NCBI GenBank assembly: GCA_022846635.1
Contig: AP025685.1
Span: 3,782,001-3,846,000 of the forward strand
DNA length: 64,000 bases
Direction of reading: 5' to 3'
DNA from: Salmonella enterica subsp. enterica serovar Choleraesuis
GTDB lineage: Bacteria; Pseudomonadota; Gammaproteobacteria; Enterobacterales; Enterobacteriaceae
Under the pieces are notes generated by a model. It was not told the origin of the DNA, did not search any database, and saw only the letters and a program-made list of their open reading frames with translations. Shown in pieces: positions 20,322-28,582 of this stretch (position 1 is the first letter of the stretch; the number at the start of each line of letters is the position of its first letter). Made by a program: the position numbers and the translations under genes.

Positions 20322-20960
20322 GTGAAACTATTCGATAAGTCTCACCTCGTAAGCGAGTCAGAGGCCCTGTCTGGGCGCAGTACTCCCATGCCGGTAGCTA
20401 CTTTGCATGCAGTAAACGAGCACTCGATGACCAATGTTCCAGCCGGAATGGAGGTTGCTATCTTCGCCATGGGCTGCTTTTGGGGCGTAGAACGCCTGTT
20501 TTGGCGCCAGCCAGGCGTCTATAGCACTGCGGCAGGTTACTGCGGCGGCTATACGCCAAACCCTACCTATCAGGAGGTTTGCTCCGGAATGACCGGCCAT
20601 GCCGAAGCGGTACGCGTGGTGTTTGATCCTAACGAAATAAGCTACGCCCGGCTGCTGGAGCTATTTTGGGAGAACCATGACCCGGCTCAGGGAATGCGCC
20701 AGGGGAACGATCGCGGTAGCCAGTATCGCTCGGCGATTTATCCGCTCACGCCGGAGCAAGAGCTGGCGGCGCAGGAGAGCCGGGTACTATACCAGGCGGC
20801 TATGCGGGCAGCGGGTGACACGCGCACAATTACTACCGAAATCTCACCGGCCAGCAACTTCTACTACGCTGAAGATGACCATCAGCAATACCTGCACAAA
20901 AATCCTCATGGTTATTGCGCACTTGGCGGCACGGGCATCTGCCTGCCCCCGCAAAATTAA
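20322..20960 (+). CDS. msrA: Peptide-methionine (S)-S-oxide reductase MsrA
   Basis: 212 residues, the same as E. coli MsrA. It reduces the S form of methionine sulfoxide in proteins and free methionine, using thioredoxin for recycling, in the cytoplasm. The catalytic motif GCFWG is present with the nucleophile at Cys52; recycling cysteines occur near residue 200 ([11 protein letters not shown]). The start is GTG with AAGAGG seven bases upstream. It is divergent from tamA and followed by a small terminator before ytfL. Confidence 0.96.
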   Translation: MKLFDKSHLVSESEALSGRSTPMPVATLHAVNEHSMTNVPAGMEVAIFAMGCFWGVERLFWRQPGVYSTAAGYCGGYTPNPTYQEVCSGMTGHAEAVRVVFDPNEISYARLLELFWENHDPAQGMRQGNDRGSQYRSAIYPLTPEQELAAQESRVLYQAAMRAAGDTRTITTEISPASNFYYAEDDHQQYLHKNPHGYCALGGTGICLPPQN

Positions 20961-21010
20961 CCCTCTGGCGGCTCACCACACGCTGCTGCTATACTAATTG
21001 CTGAAAATTC

Positions 21011-21035
21011 AGGCCGGTACTTGCCGGCTATTTTT
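21011..21035 (+). terminator. Intrinsic terminator downstream of msrA
   Basis: GCCGG (21013-21017) pairs with CCGGC (21024-21028) around a 6-nt loop, followed by TATTTTT. The stem is short but GC-only. Confidence 0.62.
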
Positions 21036-21107
21036 CACTGTGACATTCACAAGGAATAATTCAACCTTCCCTTCCGAGGATCCGGCCAGCGAATGGCTGG
21101 AAAAAAT

Positions 21108-22454
21108 ATGTTAAACAGTATTTTAGTAATACTTTGTCTTATTGGCATCAGCGCATTTTTCTCTATGTCTGAGATTTCGCTGGCTGCGTCTCGTAAAATT
21201 AAACTTAAACTGCTTGCCGATGAAGGCAACATTAACGCTCAACGCATTCTTGAGGTACAGGAAAACCCAGGCACCTTCTTCACCGTGGTGCAAATTGGTC
21301 TTAACGCAGTAGCCATTCTCGGCGGTATTGTGGGTGATGCGGCTTTTTCACCGGCATTCCACGATCTGTTCTCCCGCTTTTTGTCACCAGAGCTTTCTGA
21401 ACGACTGAGCTTTTTAATGTCGTTTTCGCTGGTAACCGGGATGTTTATCCTGTTTGCCGACCTGACGCCGAAGCGCATTGGTATGATTGCTCCAGAATCC
21501 GTTGCTCTGCGCATCATCAACCCCATGCGCTTCTGCCTGATGGTGTTCAAACCGCTGGTCTGGTTCTTCAACGGTATGTCGAACCTTATCTTTAAGCTGT
21601 TCAACATTCCGATGGTGCGTAAAGACGATATCACCTCCGATGATATCTATGCGGTCGTAGAAGCCGGTGCGCTGGCCGGGGTGCTGCGTAAACAAGAACA
21701 CGAGCTAATTGAAAACGTGTTTGAACTGGAATCGCGCACCGTGCCGTCATCGATGACTTCACGTGAAAACATCGTCTGGTTCAATCTCAATGAAGACGAA
21801 GAGAGCCTGAAGAACAAAATCGCTCTGCATCCGCACTCCAAATTCCTGGTGTGTAATGACAGCATCGACCACATCGTAGGCTACGTTGACTCCAAAGAGC
21901 TGCTTAATCGCGTCCTGGGTAACCAGAGCCTGGCGCTGACCAGCGGTGTACATATCCGCAATACGCTTATCGTGCCGGATACGCTGACCCTGTCAGAAGC
22001 GCTGGAAAGCTTTAAAACTGCCGGTGAAGACTTCGCGGTCATCATGAACGAATATGCTCTGGTAGTGGGTATCATCACGCTTAACGACGTAATGACAACG
22101 CTGATGGGTGATTTGGTCGGCCAGGGAATGGAAGAGCAGATTGTCGCCCGTGATGAGAACTCATGGCTGGTCGAAGGCGGTACGCCGATTGAAGATGTGA
22201 TGCGCGTATTGGATATCGATGATTTTCCGCAGTCGGAAAACTATGAAACCATCGGCGGTTTCATGATGTATATGCTGCGTAAAATCCCAAAACGCACAGA
22301 CAACGTGAAGTTCTCAGGCTACAAATTTGAAGTTGTTGATATCGATAACTTCCGCATCGACCAGTTGCTGGTAACGCGTATTGCCGATAAGTCGGCCACG
22401 CCGCTGATGCCGCGCCTGCCGGAAGACCCGGCGGTCGCCAAACCAGATGCCTGA
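21108..22454 (+). CDS. ytfL: CNNM/CorC-family inner-membrane protein YtfL (PaeA)
   Basis: 448 residues from the chosen ATG (E. coli 447). Residues about 1-200 form the DUF21/CNNM membrane domain with four helices, about 210-340 a CBS pair, and about 350-435 a CorC/HlyC domain. In E. coli it has been reported as PaeA, exporting putrescine and cadaverine under stress; the wider family is linked to Mg2+ and Co2+ efflux. The ATG at 21093 would add five residues; 21108 begins the MLNSILVILCLI sequence seen in E. coli. A strong terminator follows. Confidence 0.93.
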   Translation: MLNSILVILCLIGISAFFSMSEISLAASRKIKLKLLADEGNINAQRILEVQENPGTFFTVVQIGLNAVAILGGIVGDAAFSPAFHDLFSRFLSPELSERLSFLMSFSLVTGMFILFADLTPKRIGMIAPESVALRIINPMRFCLMVFKPLVWFFNGMSNLIFKLFNIPMVRKDDITSDDIYAVVEAGALAGVLRKQEHELIENVFELESRTVPSSMTSRENIVWFNLNEDEESLKNKIALHPHSKFLVCNDSIDHIVGYVDSKELLNRVLGNQSLALTSGVHIRNTLIVPDTLTLSEALESFKTAGEDFAVIMNEYALVVGIITLNDVMTTLMGDLVGQGMEEQIVARDENSWLVEGGTPIEDVMRVLDIDDFPQSENYETIGGFMMYMLRKIPKRTDNVKFSGYKFEVVDIDNFRIDQLLVTRIADKSATPLMPRLPEDPAVAKPDA

Positions 22455-22476
22455 TGCTGGTGAGTTTATCTAAAAC

Positions 22477-22507
22477 ACAAACGGCCCTTAAAAGGGCCGT
22501 TTTTTTA
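22477..22507 (+). terminator. Intrinsic terminator downstream of ytfL
   Basis: ACGGCCC (22481-22487) pairs with GGGCCGT (22494-22500), followed by seven T. It sits between the convergent genes ytfL and ytfK. Confidence 0.92.
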
Positions 22508-22524
22508 TACGCTGAAAACATCAA

Positions 22525-22543
22525 CGGCCCCTTCCTGGGGCCG
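22525..22543 (-). terminator. Hairpin downstream of ytfK
   Basis: CGGCCCC (22525-22531) pairs with GGGGCCG (22537-22543). On the minus strand it is followed by a loose T-rich stretch (TTGATGTTTT), so it may be a weak terminator for ytfK. Confidence 0.45.
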
Positions 22544-22569
22544 CTATGCGTACTGCTTCGATTCTGAAA

Positions 22570-22776
22570 TTACATCATTTCGGTCTGTAAACGCAGAACC
22601 TGACGGTTAACTTCAGACATCACGGAATAGTGCTGCTTATCTTTGATTTTTGGTAAAAGGATCTTGCCTTTATCAAACTCAAACGCGCCAACGTCCTTGA
22701 TATACAACCGTCCACGAAACAGGGTTTTTACGTACTTAGCCACCTGAAGTGGGTTGTAACGCTGGAAAATTTTCAT
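22570..22776 (-). CDS. ytfK: SpoT-modulating stress protein YtfK (DUF1107)
   Basis: 68 residues, identical in length to E. coli YtfK and nearly the same sequence ([20 protein letters not shown]; ending [11 protein letters not shown]). In E. coli YtfK binds SpoT and tilts it toward (p)ppGpp synthesis during phosphate or fatty-acid starvation, and the gene is in the Pho regulon. AGGAG lies nine bases upstream of the start. A longer in-frame reading would add 56 unrelated residues and was not used. It is a single gene convergent with ytfL. Confidence 0.93.
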   Translation of the reverse strand: MKIFQRYNPLQVAKYVKTLFRGRLYIKDVGAFEFDKGKILLPKIKDKQHYSVMSEVNRQVLRLQTEMM

Positions 22777-23091
22777 TCTCGATCTCCTGCTAAGCTGCGT
22801 CTCCAGGGCACCACAGTTGGGCCAACACAATGAGACACAGAATTTTAACGCCCCTGAACTATAGACCATATTCGCCAGGTTACCAGCGACCTTAAATTTA
22901 TTTACCGTGGTTTGACACTTATTCAGAGAATTCTTTTCAAACAATTAATGAACGCAGTATAACCAGTTGAATTTGCCCTGATATGTGCGACTACTCTCAA
23001 ACTGGCACCATCATTGCGTGCGCCCTCTCATTTTACGCATATGCTGATAGTGGTCCGATCACCTGCCCCTATAAAAACTAAGGAGTGAAAT

Positions 23092-23649
23092 ATGTCCCTT
23101 CGCACCCTTCTGGCGCTTACGCTGATGCTGCCGGTTATGGCTATGGCCCATAACTTCACTCAGGATCAGCGCGTGGCCCCGGTGGGCATCAGCGAGAAAG
23201 GCGAGCTGATCCTCAACCAGGACGACTTTAGCTATAAACCCTGGAACAGCGCCCAGCTGCCGGGCAAAGTTCGGGTTATTCAACATATTGCCGGGCGAAC
23301 CTCAGCCAAGCAGAAGAATGCTGCCCTTATTGAAGCGATCAAGGCCGCTAAACTTCCTCACGACCGCTATCAGACCACGACTATCGTGAACACCGATGAC
23401 GCGATTATTGGCACCACGATGTTTGTAAACAGCAGCATCGAGAGCAATAAGAAACAGTTCCCATGGTCGCAGTTCATCGTCGACAGCAACGGCGTAGCGC
23501 GCAAAGTCTGGCAGCTGGAGCCGGAAAGCTCGGCTATTGTGGTATTAGATAAGTCAGGAAGGGTTCAGTTCGCGAAAGACGGTGCTTTAAACCCGGCAGA
23601 AGTGCAACAGGTTATTTCCCTGTTGCACAAATTACTTAATAATCAGTAA
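23092..23649 (+). CDS. ytfJ: Periplasmic thioredoxin-like protein YtfJ
   Basis: 185 residues with a signal peptide (about residues 1-19, [19 protein letters not shown]) and a thioredoxin-like fold as in E. coli YtfJ (184 residues). Conserved stretches include [14 protein letters not shown] and [16 protein letters not shown]. There is no CxxC motif, so it is not an ordinary disulfide oxidoreductase; its function is unknown. AAGGAG lies seven bases upstream. The 3' end overlaps that of the convergent cysQ gene by 7 bp, leaving no room for a terminator between them. Confidence 0.9.
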   Translation: MSLRTLLALTLMLPVMAMAHNFTQDQRVAPVGISEKGELILNQDDFSYKPWNSAQLPGKVRVIQHIAGRTSAKQKNAALIEAIKAAKLPHDRYQTTTIVNTDDAIIGTTMFVNSSIESNKKQFPWSQFIVDSNGVARKVWQLEPESSAIVVLDKSGRVQFAKDGALNPAEVQQVISLLHKLLNNQ

Positions 23650-24383
23650 ATTGACACCCGAAAGCCGGGGTTGAGGAAGGATTCGCGCGGGGTGTAATCC
23701 AGAGCGCGGCCTTGCCAGTCATTAACATGGGCACCTGCCGCCAGCGCTACGGCGTGGCCTGCGGCGGTGTCCCAGCTATTGGTTGGCCCAAAGCGTGGAT
23801 AGAGCTGAGCCTCACCTTCGGCTACCAGGCAAAACTTCAGCGAAGATCCGATAGAGGTGGTCTGGTGCTCACCCAAAAGCTCCAAATACTCTTTTAGCTC
23901 ATCATCGACGTGCGAGCGGCTGATGACCACCAGCGGCGGCCGGGCATCATGGACCTGAATTTGAGTCCGATTCCCTCCGGTTTCTTTCCAGGCTTTCCCT
24001 TCAGCAGCGCTGTACATCACGTGCAAGGCAGGCGCGTACACCACGCCCAGCACCGGCTTGCCATCCTCAATCAGCGCAATATTAACAGTGAACTCGTTAT
24101 TACGTTTTAGGAACTCTTTGGTGCCGTCTAGTGGGTCCACCAGCCAGTATTTTTTCCATGCCTGACGCTCTTCCCAGGACTGTGGGGCTTCTTCAGAAAG
24201 AACCGGGATATCTGGCGTTAACGCCTGGAGGCCGGAAAGAATAACGCGGTGGGCCGCAAGATCCGCAGCGGTAACCGGAGAATGATCGGCTTTCTCCTGC
24301 GCTTCCATGGGCTGCTTGCCCTCGTAGACCTGCATAATAGCGTCACCGGCATCGCGAGCCAGCTGACAGATTGAATGTAACAT
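23643..24383 (-). CDS. cysQ: 3'(2'),5'-bisphosphate nucleotidase CysQ
   Basis: 246 residues, the same as E. coli CysQ, an inositol-monophosphatase-fold enzyme. It hydrolyses PAP, the by-product of sulfate activation, to AMP and phosphate, preventing PAP inhibition of PAPS reductase and RNases such as Orn. Metal ligands are visible in SEEAPQ and DPLDGTKEF, and the second motif is [11 protein letters not shown]. In E. coli the divergent neighbour is cpdB; here the next gene is qorR, so cpdB is absent from this locus. The gene overlaps ytfJ by 7 bp at its 3' end. Confidence 0.95.
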   Translation of the reverse strand: MLHSICQLARDAGDAIMQVYEGKQPMEAQEKADHSPVTAADLAAHRVILSGLQALTPDIPVLSEEAPQSWEERQAWKKYWLVDPLDGTKEFLKRNNEFTVNIALIEDGKPVLGVVYAPALHVMYSAAEGKAWKETGGNRTQIQVHDARPPLVVISRSHVDDELKEYLELLGEHQTTSIGSSLKFCLVAEGEAQLYPRFGPTNSWDTAAGHAVALAAGAHVNDWQGRALDYTPRESFLNPGFRVSIY

Positions 24384-24481
24384 TAGGCACCTCTTTTCAT
24401 TGGTGTAGCCTGATAATTTTGGCCAAGTTTACTGGTAGTTATAGCCCATTGCGCCTGGCACGGCTATCGCTGAGTGCCGCC

Positions 24482-24898
24482 TTAATTATCTGGATTCTTC
24501 TCTGAAGCCTTCTGGCTGCGCGCTGCCAGCACGGTTTCTAAATTCAGCTCTATCCAGTCTGCCAGCGCCATAACTTTGCCGCTAATCTCCAGGCCCTGCT
24601 CTGTCAGAGAGTACTCCACATGCGGCGGTACTACGGCGTATACCTGCCGGTGAACAAAACCGTCGGCCTCCAGCCATTGCAGGGTTTGAGCCAGCATTTT
24701 TTCGCTTACCCCCTCCATTCGGCGGCGAAGCTCGCTAAAACGCAGCGTGCCATCGCGCAATGCCACCAGAATTAACACGCCCCATTGACTGGTGACATGC
24801 TTGAGCACCTCCCGCGACGGGCAACCTTTAGCAAAAAGATCCCCGCTACGCAGGCGCTCGCTCAGGGTGCCAGTCTGTGGGTCTGTTAGAATTTCCAT
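24482..24898 (-). CDS. qorR: HxlR-family redox-sensing repressor QorR (YtfH)
   Basis: 138 residues with a HxlR winged helix at about residues 20-115 (CPSREVLKHVTSQWGVLILVALRDG then FSELRRRMEGVSEKMLAQTL). The conserved Cys near residue 25, just before the helix, is the redox sensor of this family. It is divergent from qorB, the usual pairing, and should repress it until oxidised by quinones, diamide or similar stress. AAGGT lies just upstream of the start. It is somewhat longer at the N- and C-termini than E. coli QorR. Confidence 0.9.
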   Translation of the reverse strand: MEILTDPQTGTLSERLRSGDLFAKGCPSREVLKHVTSQWGVLILVALRDGTLRFSELRRRMEGVSEKMLAQTLQWLEADGFVHRQVYAVVPPHVEYSLTEQGLEISGKVMALADWIELNLETVLAARSQKASEKNPDN

Positions 24899-24922
24899 AC
24901 TTACCTTTTTGTACGTACTTAC
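24899..24922. promoter_or_regulatory. Candidate QorR operator
   Basis: The qorR/qorB intergenic region holds a direct repeat ACTTAC (24899-24904 and 24917-24922) and a palindrome GTACGTAC (24911-24918). Direct or inverted repeats at this position fit HxlR-type operators; the exact site is inference. Confidence 0.45.
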
Positions 24923-24981
24923 TAAAAGAAAGTTTGGTTGCTATTGTGCCATACCACGCTTATCACTCAAAGGAACACTCC

Positions 24982-25833
24982 ATGATTGCGATTACCGGTG
25001 CATCTGGCCAGCTTGGCCGCCAGGTTATTCAGAAGTTACTGACCACCCACCCCGCTCATGAAATAGTGGCTATTGTGCGGCGCCCAGATAGCGTAGCCGA
25101 CCTTGCCGCCGCGGGGGTACAGGTTCGGGTCGCGGATTATAACGACCAGCCCGCGCTGTCTCGTGCCCTGGCCGGAGTTAAAAAAGTTTTGCTGATATCC
25201 TCCAGCGAAATCGGCCAGCGGGTCGCTCAGCATCAGAATGTTATTGAGGCCGCACGTAGCAGCGGCGTTTCTCAAATCGTCTATACCAGCCTGCTCCATG
25301 CCGATAGCTCTCCTTTAGGACTGGCCGATGAGCACAGGCAAACAGAAAAGCTACTCGCCGGCTCCGGCCTTGAAGTAGTCCTGCTGCGTAATGGCTGGTA
25401 CACCGAAAATTATTTAGCCAGCGTTCCCGCGGCAATTGAACACGGTATCCTGGCAGGCTGCGCCGGTGACGGGCTTATCAGCCCGGCCCCACGCGCCGAT
25501 TATGCGGCGGCTGCGGCGGAGGTGCTGCGGCGCGACGGCCAGGCAGGAAAAGTCTGGGAGCTGGCCGGCGATAACGGCTGGACGCTGACTCAACTGGCGC
25601 AAGAGATTACGCGCCTGAGTGGGAAAGCGGTTCGTTATCAGGATATGAGCCTGGAGGGTTTTGAATCTGCGCTGGTATCTGCCGGTCTGCCTCAGCCCAT
25701 CGCCGCCATGCTTGCGGACTCGGACCGGGGGGCTTCTCAGGGAGGACTATTTGACGATAGTCATCAGCTGAGCCAATTGCTGGGCCGCCCGACAGAACCG
25801 CTGGCGGTAAGCCTGCGTCAGCACCTGGCGTAG
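24982..25833 (+). CDS. qorB: NAD(P)H:quinone oxidoreductase QorB (YtfG)
   Basis: 283 residues, an atypical short-chain dehydrogenase of the NmrA-like type. The N-terminal MIAITGASGQLGRQV carries the GxxGxxG dinucleotide motif; YTSLLHAD and LADEHRQTEKLL form the body as in E. coli QorB (286). It reduces quinones in the cytoplasm and is controlled by the divergent QorR. AAGGA lies just upstream of the ATG at 24982; an upstream start would overlap qorR. In E. coli ytfF is the next gene, but here an AraC regulator intervenes. Confidence 0.93.
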   Translation: MIAITGASGQLGRQVIQKLLTTHPAHEIVAIVRRPDSVADLAAAGVQVRVADYNDQPALSRALAGVKKVLLISSSEIGQRVAQHQNVIEAARSSGVSQIVYTSLLHADSSPLGLADEHRQTEKLLAGSGLEVVLLRNGWYTENYLASVPAAIEHGILAGCAGDGLISPAPRADYAAAAAEVLRRDGQAGKVWELAGDNGWTLTQLAQEITRLSGKAVRYQDMSLEGFESALVSAGLPQPIAAMLADSDRGASQGGLFDDSHQLSQLLGRPTEPLAVSLRQHLA

Positions 25834-25886
25834 CATTCATCCTGCGAGTCGTTATACTCAGATGATTATTCATTCGGGGAGGCGCT

Positions 25887-26711
25887 ATGCAGGGTGTGCC
25901 AGAGTTATTTGCCGACAGCCGCGACCGGGCCGTATTTCGCCACCTGCCACAGCTGCCGGGCGTTGAGCTATATCAGGCGCATATCAACCAACATAGTTTC
26001 GAGCCGCATACTCATGAGGCCTTCGGCATTGGCGGCATTATCAGCGGTGCAGAGACCTTCCGCTATCGCGGGGCCAGCCATACCGCAGGCGCAGGCAGCC
26101 TGGTGATGATGAACCCGGATGAATTGCATACTGGCCATGCCGCAAGCGAGCATGGCTGGAGCTACCGCATGATATATCTCGACGGTGATTTGCTCAGCCA
26201 GTTGACCGGGCGCAGCAATATTGCGTTTGATGAGGTGATGCGCTTCGACCCGGCCAGCGCCACTAAAATCATTCAGAGCATCGGTGCTTTATGGCAAAGT
26301 CATAGCCTGCTCGAGCAGCAGGGGCTGTTGTATACCCTGGCCGAAGACCTTCAGCCTATTTTACGCCACAGGGTAAAGCCCGATGCGCCGGTGCGTTTTA
26401 CCCAGGTACGCGACTACCTGCACGCCAACTATATGCACAGTGTAGATTTACAGACTTTGGCCGAACTGGTTGGCTTAAGCCGCTGGCACTTCCTGCGCCA
26501 GTTTCAGGCCCATTTTCACGCATCACCCCACCAGATGCTGATGGCCATTCGCCTGTGGCACGCCAAACGGCTGCTCACCACCGGTATGCCTGCAGCCCAG
26601 GTTGCCGCCGCTTCCGGGCTAACCGATCAGGCTCACCTGACCCGCAGCTTTCAGAGGCGCTACGGCACCACGCCAGCGCGCTATCAAAAACAGGTGCAGA
26701 CAGCAATCTGA
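25887..26711 (+). CDS. AraC-family regulator, probably of ytfF
   Basis: 274 residues with an N-terminal cupin (about residues 20-150, with HTHEAFGIGG and MMNPDELHTG) and a C-terminal double HTH of AraC type (about residues 170-270: LAELVGLSRWHFLRQFQAHF and VAAASGLTDQAHLTRSFQRRYGTTPARY). The second HTH is the most conserved part. A strong GGGGAGG site precedes the ATG. It is followed by ytfF on the same strand after 65 bp. E. coli has no regulator here, so this is an accessory insertion. Related proteins often control nearby amino-acid exporters; that is inference. Confidence 0.88.
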   Translation: MQGVPELFADSRDRAVFRHLPQLPGVELYQAHINQHSFEPHTHEAFGIGGIISGAETFRYRGASHTAGAGSLVMMNPDELHTGHAASEHGWSYRMIYLDGDLLSQLTGRSNIAFDEVMRFDPASATKIIQSIGALWQSHSLLEQQGLLYTLAEDLQPILRHRVKPDAPVRFTQVRDYLHANYMHSVDLQTLAELVGLSRWHFLRQFQAHFHASPHQMLMAIRLWHAKRLLTTGMPAAQVAAASGLTDQAHLTRSFQRRYGTTPARYQKQVQTAI

Positions 26712-26776
26712 TACAATATTTGCGCCCGAGGATTCTCTAGAGTGTGGTTATCCAACCCATCAAACGAGAGTCTGTT

Positions 26777-27742
26777 ATGTTACGCGGCGTCATCTATGCT
26801 CTGCTGGCTGGCCTGATGTGGGGGCTGATTTTTATCGGTCCGCTGCTGATCCCCGACTATCCCGCCCTGCTGCTCTCTACCGGACGCTATCTGGCGTTGG
26901 GCATTATCGCCATTCCTCTGGCCTGGGCAGGCCGCCAGCGATTGCTGCAACTTTCTCGCCGCGACTGGCTGGTCGCTCTGCGCCTTTCGGTGGTCGGCAA
27001 CCTGATTTACTACTTATGTCTCGCCGCCGCTATTCAGCGTACCGGTGCCCCTATTGCCACCATTATTATCGGTACGTTGCCGGTAGTGTTGCCGGTGTTT
27101 GCGAACCTGCTCTATGGCCGTCAGGATGGTCAGCTGCCGTGGCGGCGTCTGGCGCTACCGCTTCTGCTGCTTGGTATCGGCGTCATACTGGTGAATATCG
27201 CCGAACTACGCGGCAACGAGCTGGATCTTGCCGATGGGCGCTATCTGAGCGGGATACTGCTGGCGCTGGCCGCCGTTGTCTGCTGGACGGTATACGCCCT
27301 GCAAAACGCCCGCTGGCTGCGTAATAATCCCGATAAAAATCCCCTAATGTGGGCAACGGCACAAGGGTTGGTGATTTTACCGCTATCGCTGCTGGGTTAT
27401 GCGGTAGCCTGTATCTGGCTTCATCAAAGCTCCGGGTTTAGCGTACCGCTCGGCCCGCAGCCGTGGCACTTTATCGGCGTGATGCTGGCGCTTGCGGTCT
27501 TCTGCTCGTGGATTGGTGCACTGTGCTGGAATCAGGCCAGCCAGCTGCTGCCAACGGTTATTCTCGGCCCGCTGATTGTATTCGAGAGCCTGGCGGGGAT
27601 GCTTTATACCTTTCTGCTGCGTCAGGCCTGGCCGCCGCTGCCAACGCTGGGCGGTATTCTGTGCCTGATTCTGGGCGTAGTACTGGCCGTACAGGCGCGG
27701 CCTAAAGCGCCTAAAACCAGGGTAGTTCGCGCCGTACGATAA
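26777..27742 (+). CDS. ytfF: EamA-family transporter YtfF
   Basis: 321 residues from the ATG at 26777, exactly the length of E. coli YtfF. Ten predicted inner-membrane helices in two EamA halves (about residues 4-145 and 160-310), with conserved LLAGLMWGLIFIGP and TVILGPLIVFESLAG. The family exports amino acids or metabolites; the substrate of YtfF is not established. A start at 26744 would add eleven residues before the first helix and was not used. It lies between the AraC gene and ytfE. Confidence 0.92.
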   Translation: MLRGVIYALLAGLMWGLIFIGPLLIPDYPALLLSTGRYLALGIIAIPLAWAGRQRLLQLSRRDWLVALRLSVVGNLIYYLCLAAAIQRTGAPIATIIIGTLPVVLPVFANLLYGRQDGQLPWRRLALPLLLLGIGVILVNIAELRGNELDLADGRYLSGILLALAAVVCWTVYALQNARWLRNNPDKNPLMWATAQGLVILPLSLLGYAVACIWLHQSSGFSVPLGPQPWHFIGVMLALAVFCSWIGALCWNQASQLLPTVILGPLIVFESLAGMLYTFLLRQAWPPLPTLGGILCLILGVVLAVQARPKAPKTRVVRAVR

Positions 27743-27763
27743 AAAAGTGATAGCCAATCCATA

Positions 27764-27786
27764 AAGATGCATTTAAAATACACCTT
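27764..27786 (+). promoter_or_regulatory. NsrR operator upstream of ytfE
   Basis: A 23-bp inverted repeat AAGATGCATTT-A-AAATACACCTT matches the 11-1-11 NsrR consensus and closely resembles the E. coli ytfE site. It is about 30 bp upstream of ytfE, with a TTATAT -10 candidate overlapping its edge. The NsrR gene is in this window at 43.1-43.5 kb. Confidence 0.9.
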
Positions 27787-27812
27787 ATATTGGTCATGGT
27801 GAGGAAATGACG

Positions 27813-28475
27813 ATGGATTTGGCTAACACTTCTTTAGGCGAACTGGCTCTAAGCATTCCGCGGGCCTCCGCTTTGTTTCGTAAATACGATCTCGACTTTT
27901 GCTGCGGGGGTAAACAGACTCTGGCACGGGCCGCTGAGCGTAAAGAATTAGACCTGGCGGCAATTGAAGAAGAGCTGCGGGCACTGTCCAGCGAGCCGCT
28001 GGAAAAAGACTGGCGCAACGCCCCGCTGGCCGAAATGATCGACCATATCGTTGCTCGCTATCACGACGGTCATCGCGAACAGTTGCCAGAACTGATTCTG
28101 CAGGCGACTAAAGTTGAACGCGTGCACGCGGCTAAACCCAGCGTGCCAAAAGGCCTGGCGAAATATCTGACCATGCTGCACGACGAGCTGACCAGCCACA
28201 TGATGAAGGAGGAGCAGATCCTGTTCCCTATGATCAAACAAGGTATGGGTCGCCAGGCCGCAGGCCCTATTTCAGTGATGGAAAGCGAGCACGACGATGC
28301 CGGTGAACTGCTGGAAGTGATTAAGCACATCACCAACAATGTGACTCCGCCACCGGAAGCCTGCACCACCTGGAAAGCGCTTTATAATGGCATCAATCTG
28401 CTGATTGAAGAGCTGATGAACCATATTAGTCTGGAAAATAACGTCCTGTTCCCGCGCGCTTTAGCTGGCGAGTAA
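27813..28475 (+). CDS. ytfE: Iron-sulfur cluster repair protein YtfE (RIC, di-iron)
   Basis: 220 residues, the same as E. coli YtfE. The N-terminal ScdA domain (residues 1-60) carries the Cys30-Cys31 pair (DLDFCCGGK). The hemerythrin-like domain binds the di-iron centre through spaced His and Glu residues ([40 protein letters not shown]). It repairs Fe-S clusters damaged by nitric oxide or peroxide. Of two close ATGs I chose 27813, which has GAGGA at proper spacing and gives the E. coli length. The NsrR site upstream implies induction by nitric oxide. A terminator follows. Confidence 0.96.
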   Translation: MDLANTSLGELALSIPRASALFRKYDLDFCCGGKQTLARAAERKELDLAAIEEELRALSSEPLEKDWRNAPLAEMIDHIVARYHDGHREQLPELILQATKVERVHAAKPSVPKGLAKYLTMLHDELTSHMMKEEQILFPMIKQGMGRQAAGPISVMESEHDDAGELLEVIKHITNNVTPPPEACTTWKALYNGINLLIEELMNHISLENNVLFPRALAGE

Positions 28476-28491
28476 TAGAACGACATATAAG

Positions 28492-28517
28492 AAAAAGGCG
28501 CCTGAGGCGCCTTTTTT
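28492..28517. terminator. Bidirectional intrinsic terminator between ytfE and cycA
   Basis: AAAAAGGCGCC (28492-28502) pairs with GGCGCCTTTTT (28506-28516) around TGA, with T on the right and A on the left. Confidence 0.92.
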
Positions 28518-28552
28518 ATTGTCAGCATTAAGCTATGGGCTTAAGCAATAAT

Positions 28553-28571
28553 AGGCCTGGGTTGCAGGCCT
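28553..28571 (-). terminator. Hairpin downstream of cycA
   Basis: AGGCCTG (28553-28559) pairs with CAGGCCT (28565-28571). On the minus strand a broken T-tract (TATTATTG) follows, so it is a possible weak terminator for cycA just past its stop codon. Confidence 0.4.
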
Positions 28572-28582
28572 TTGACTGGTCA

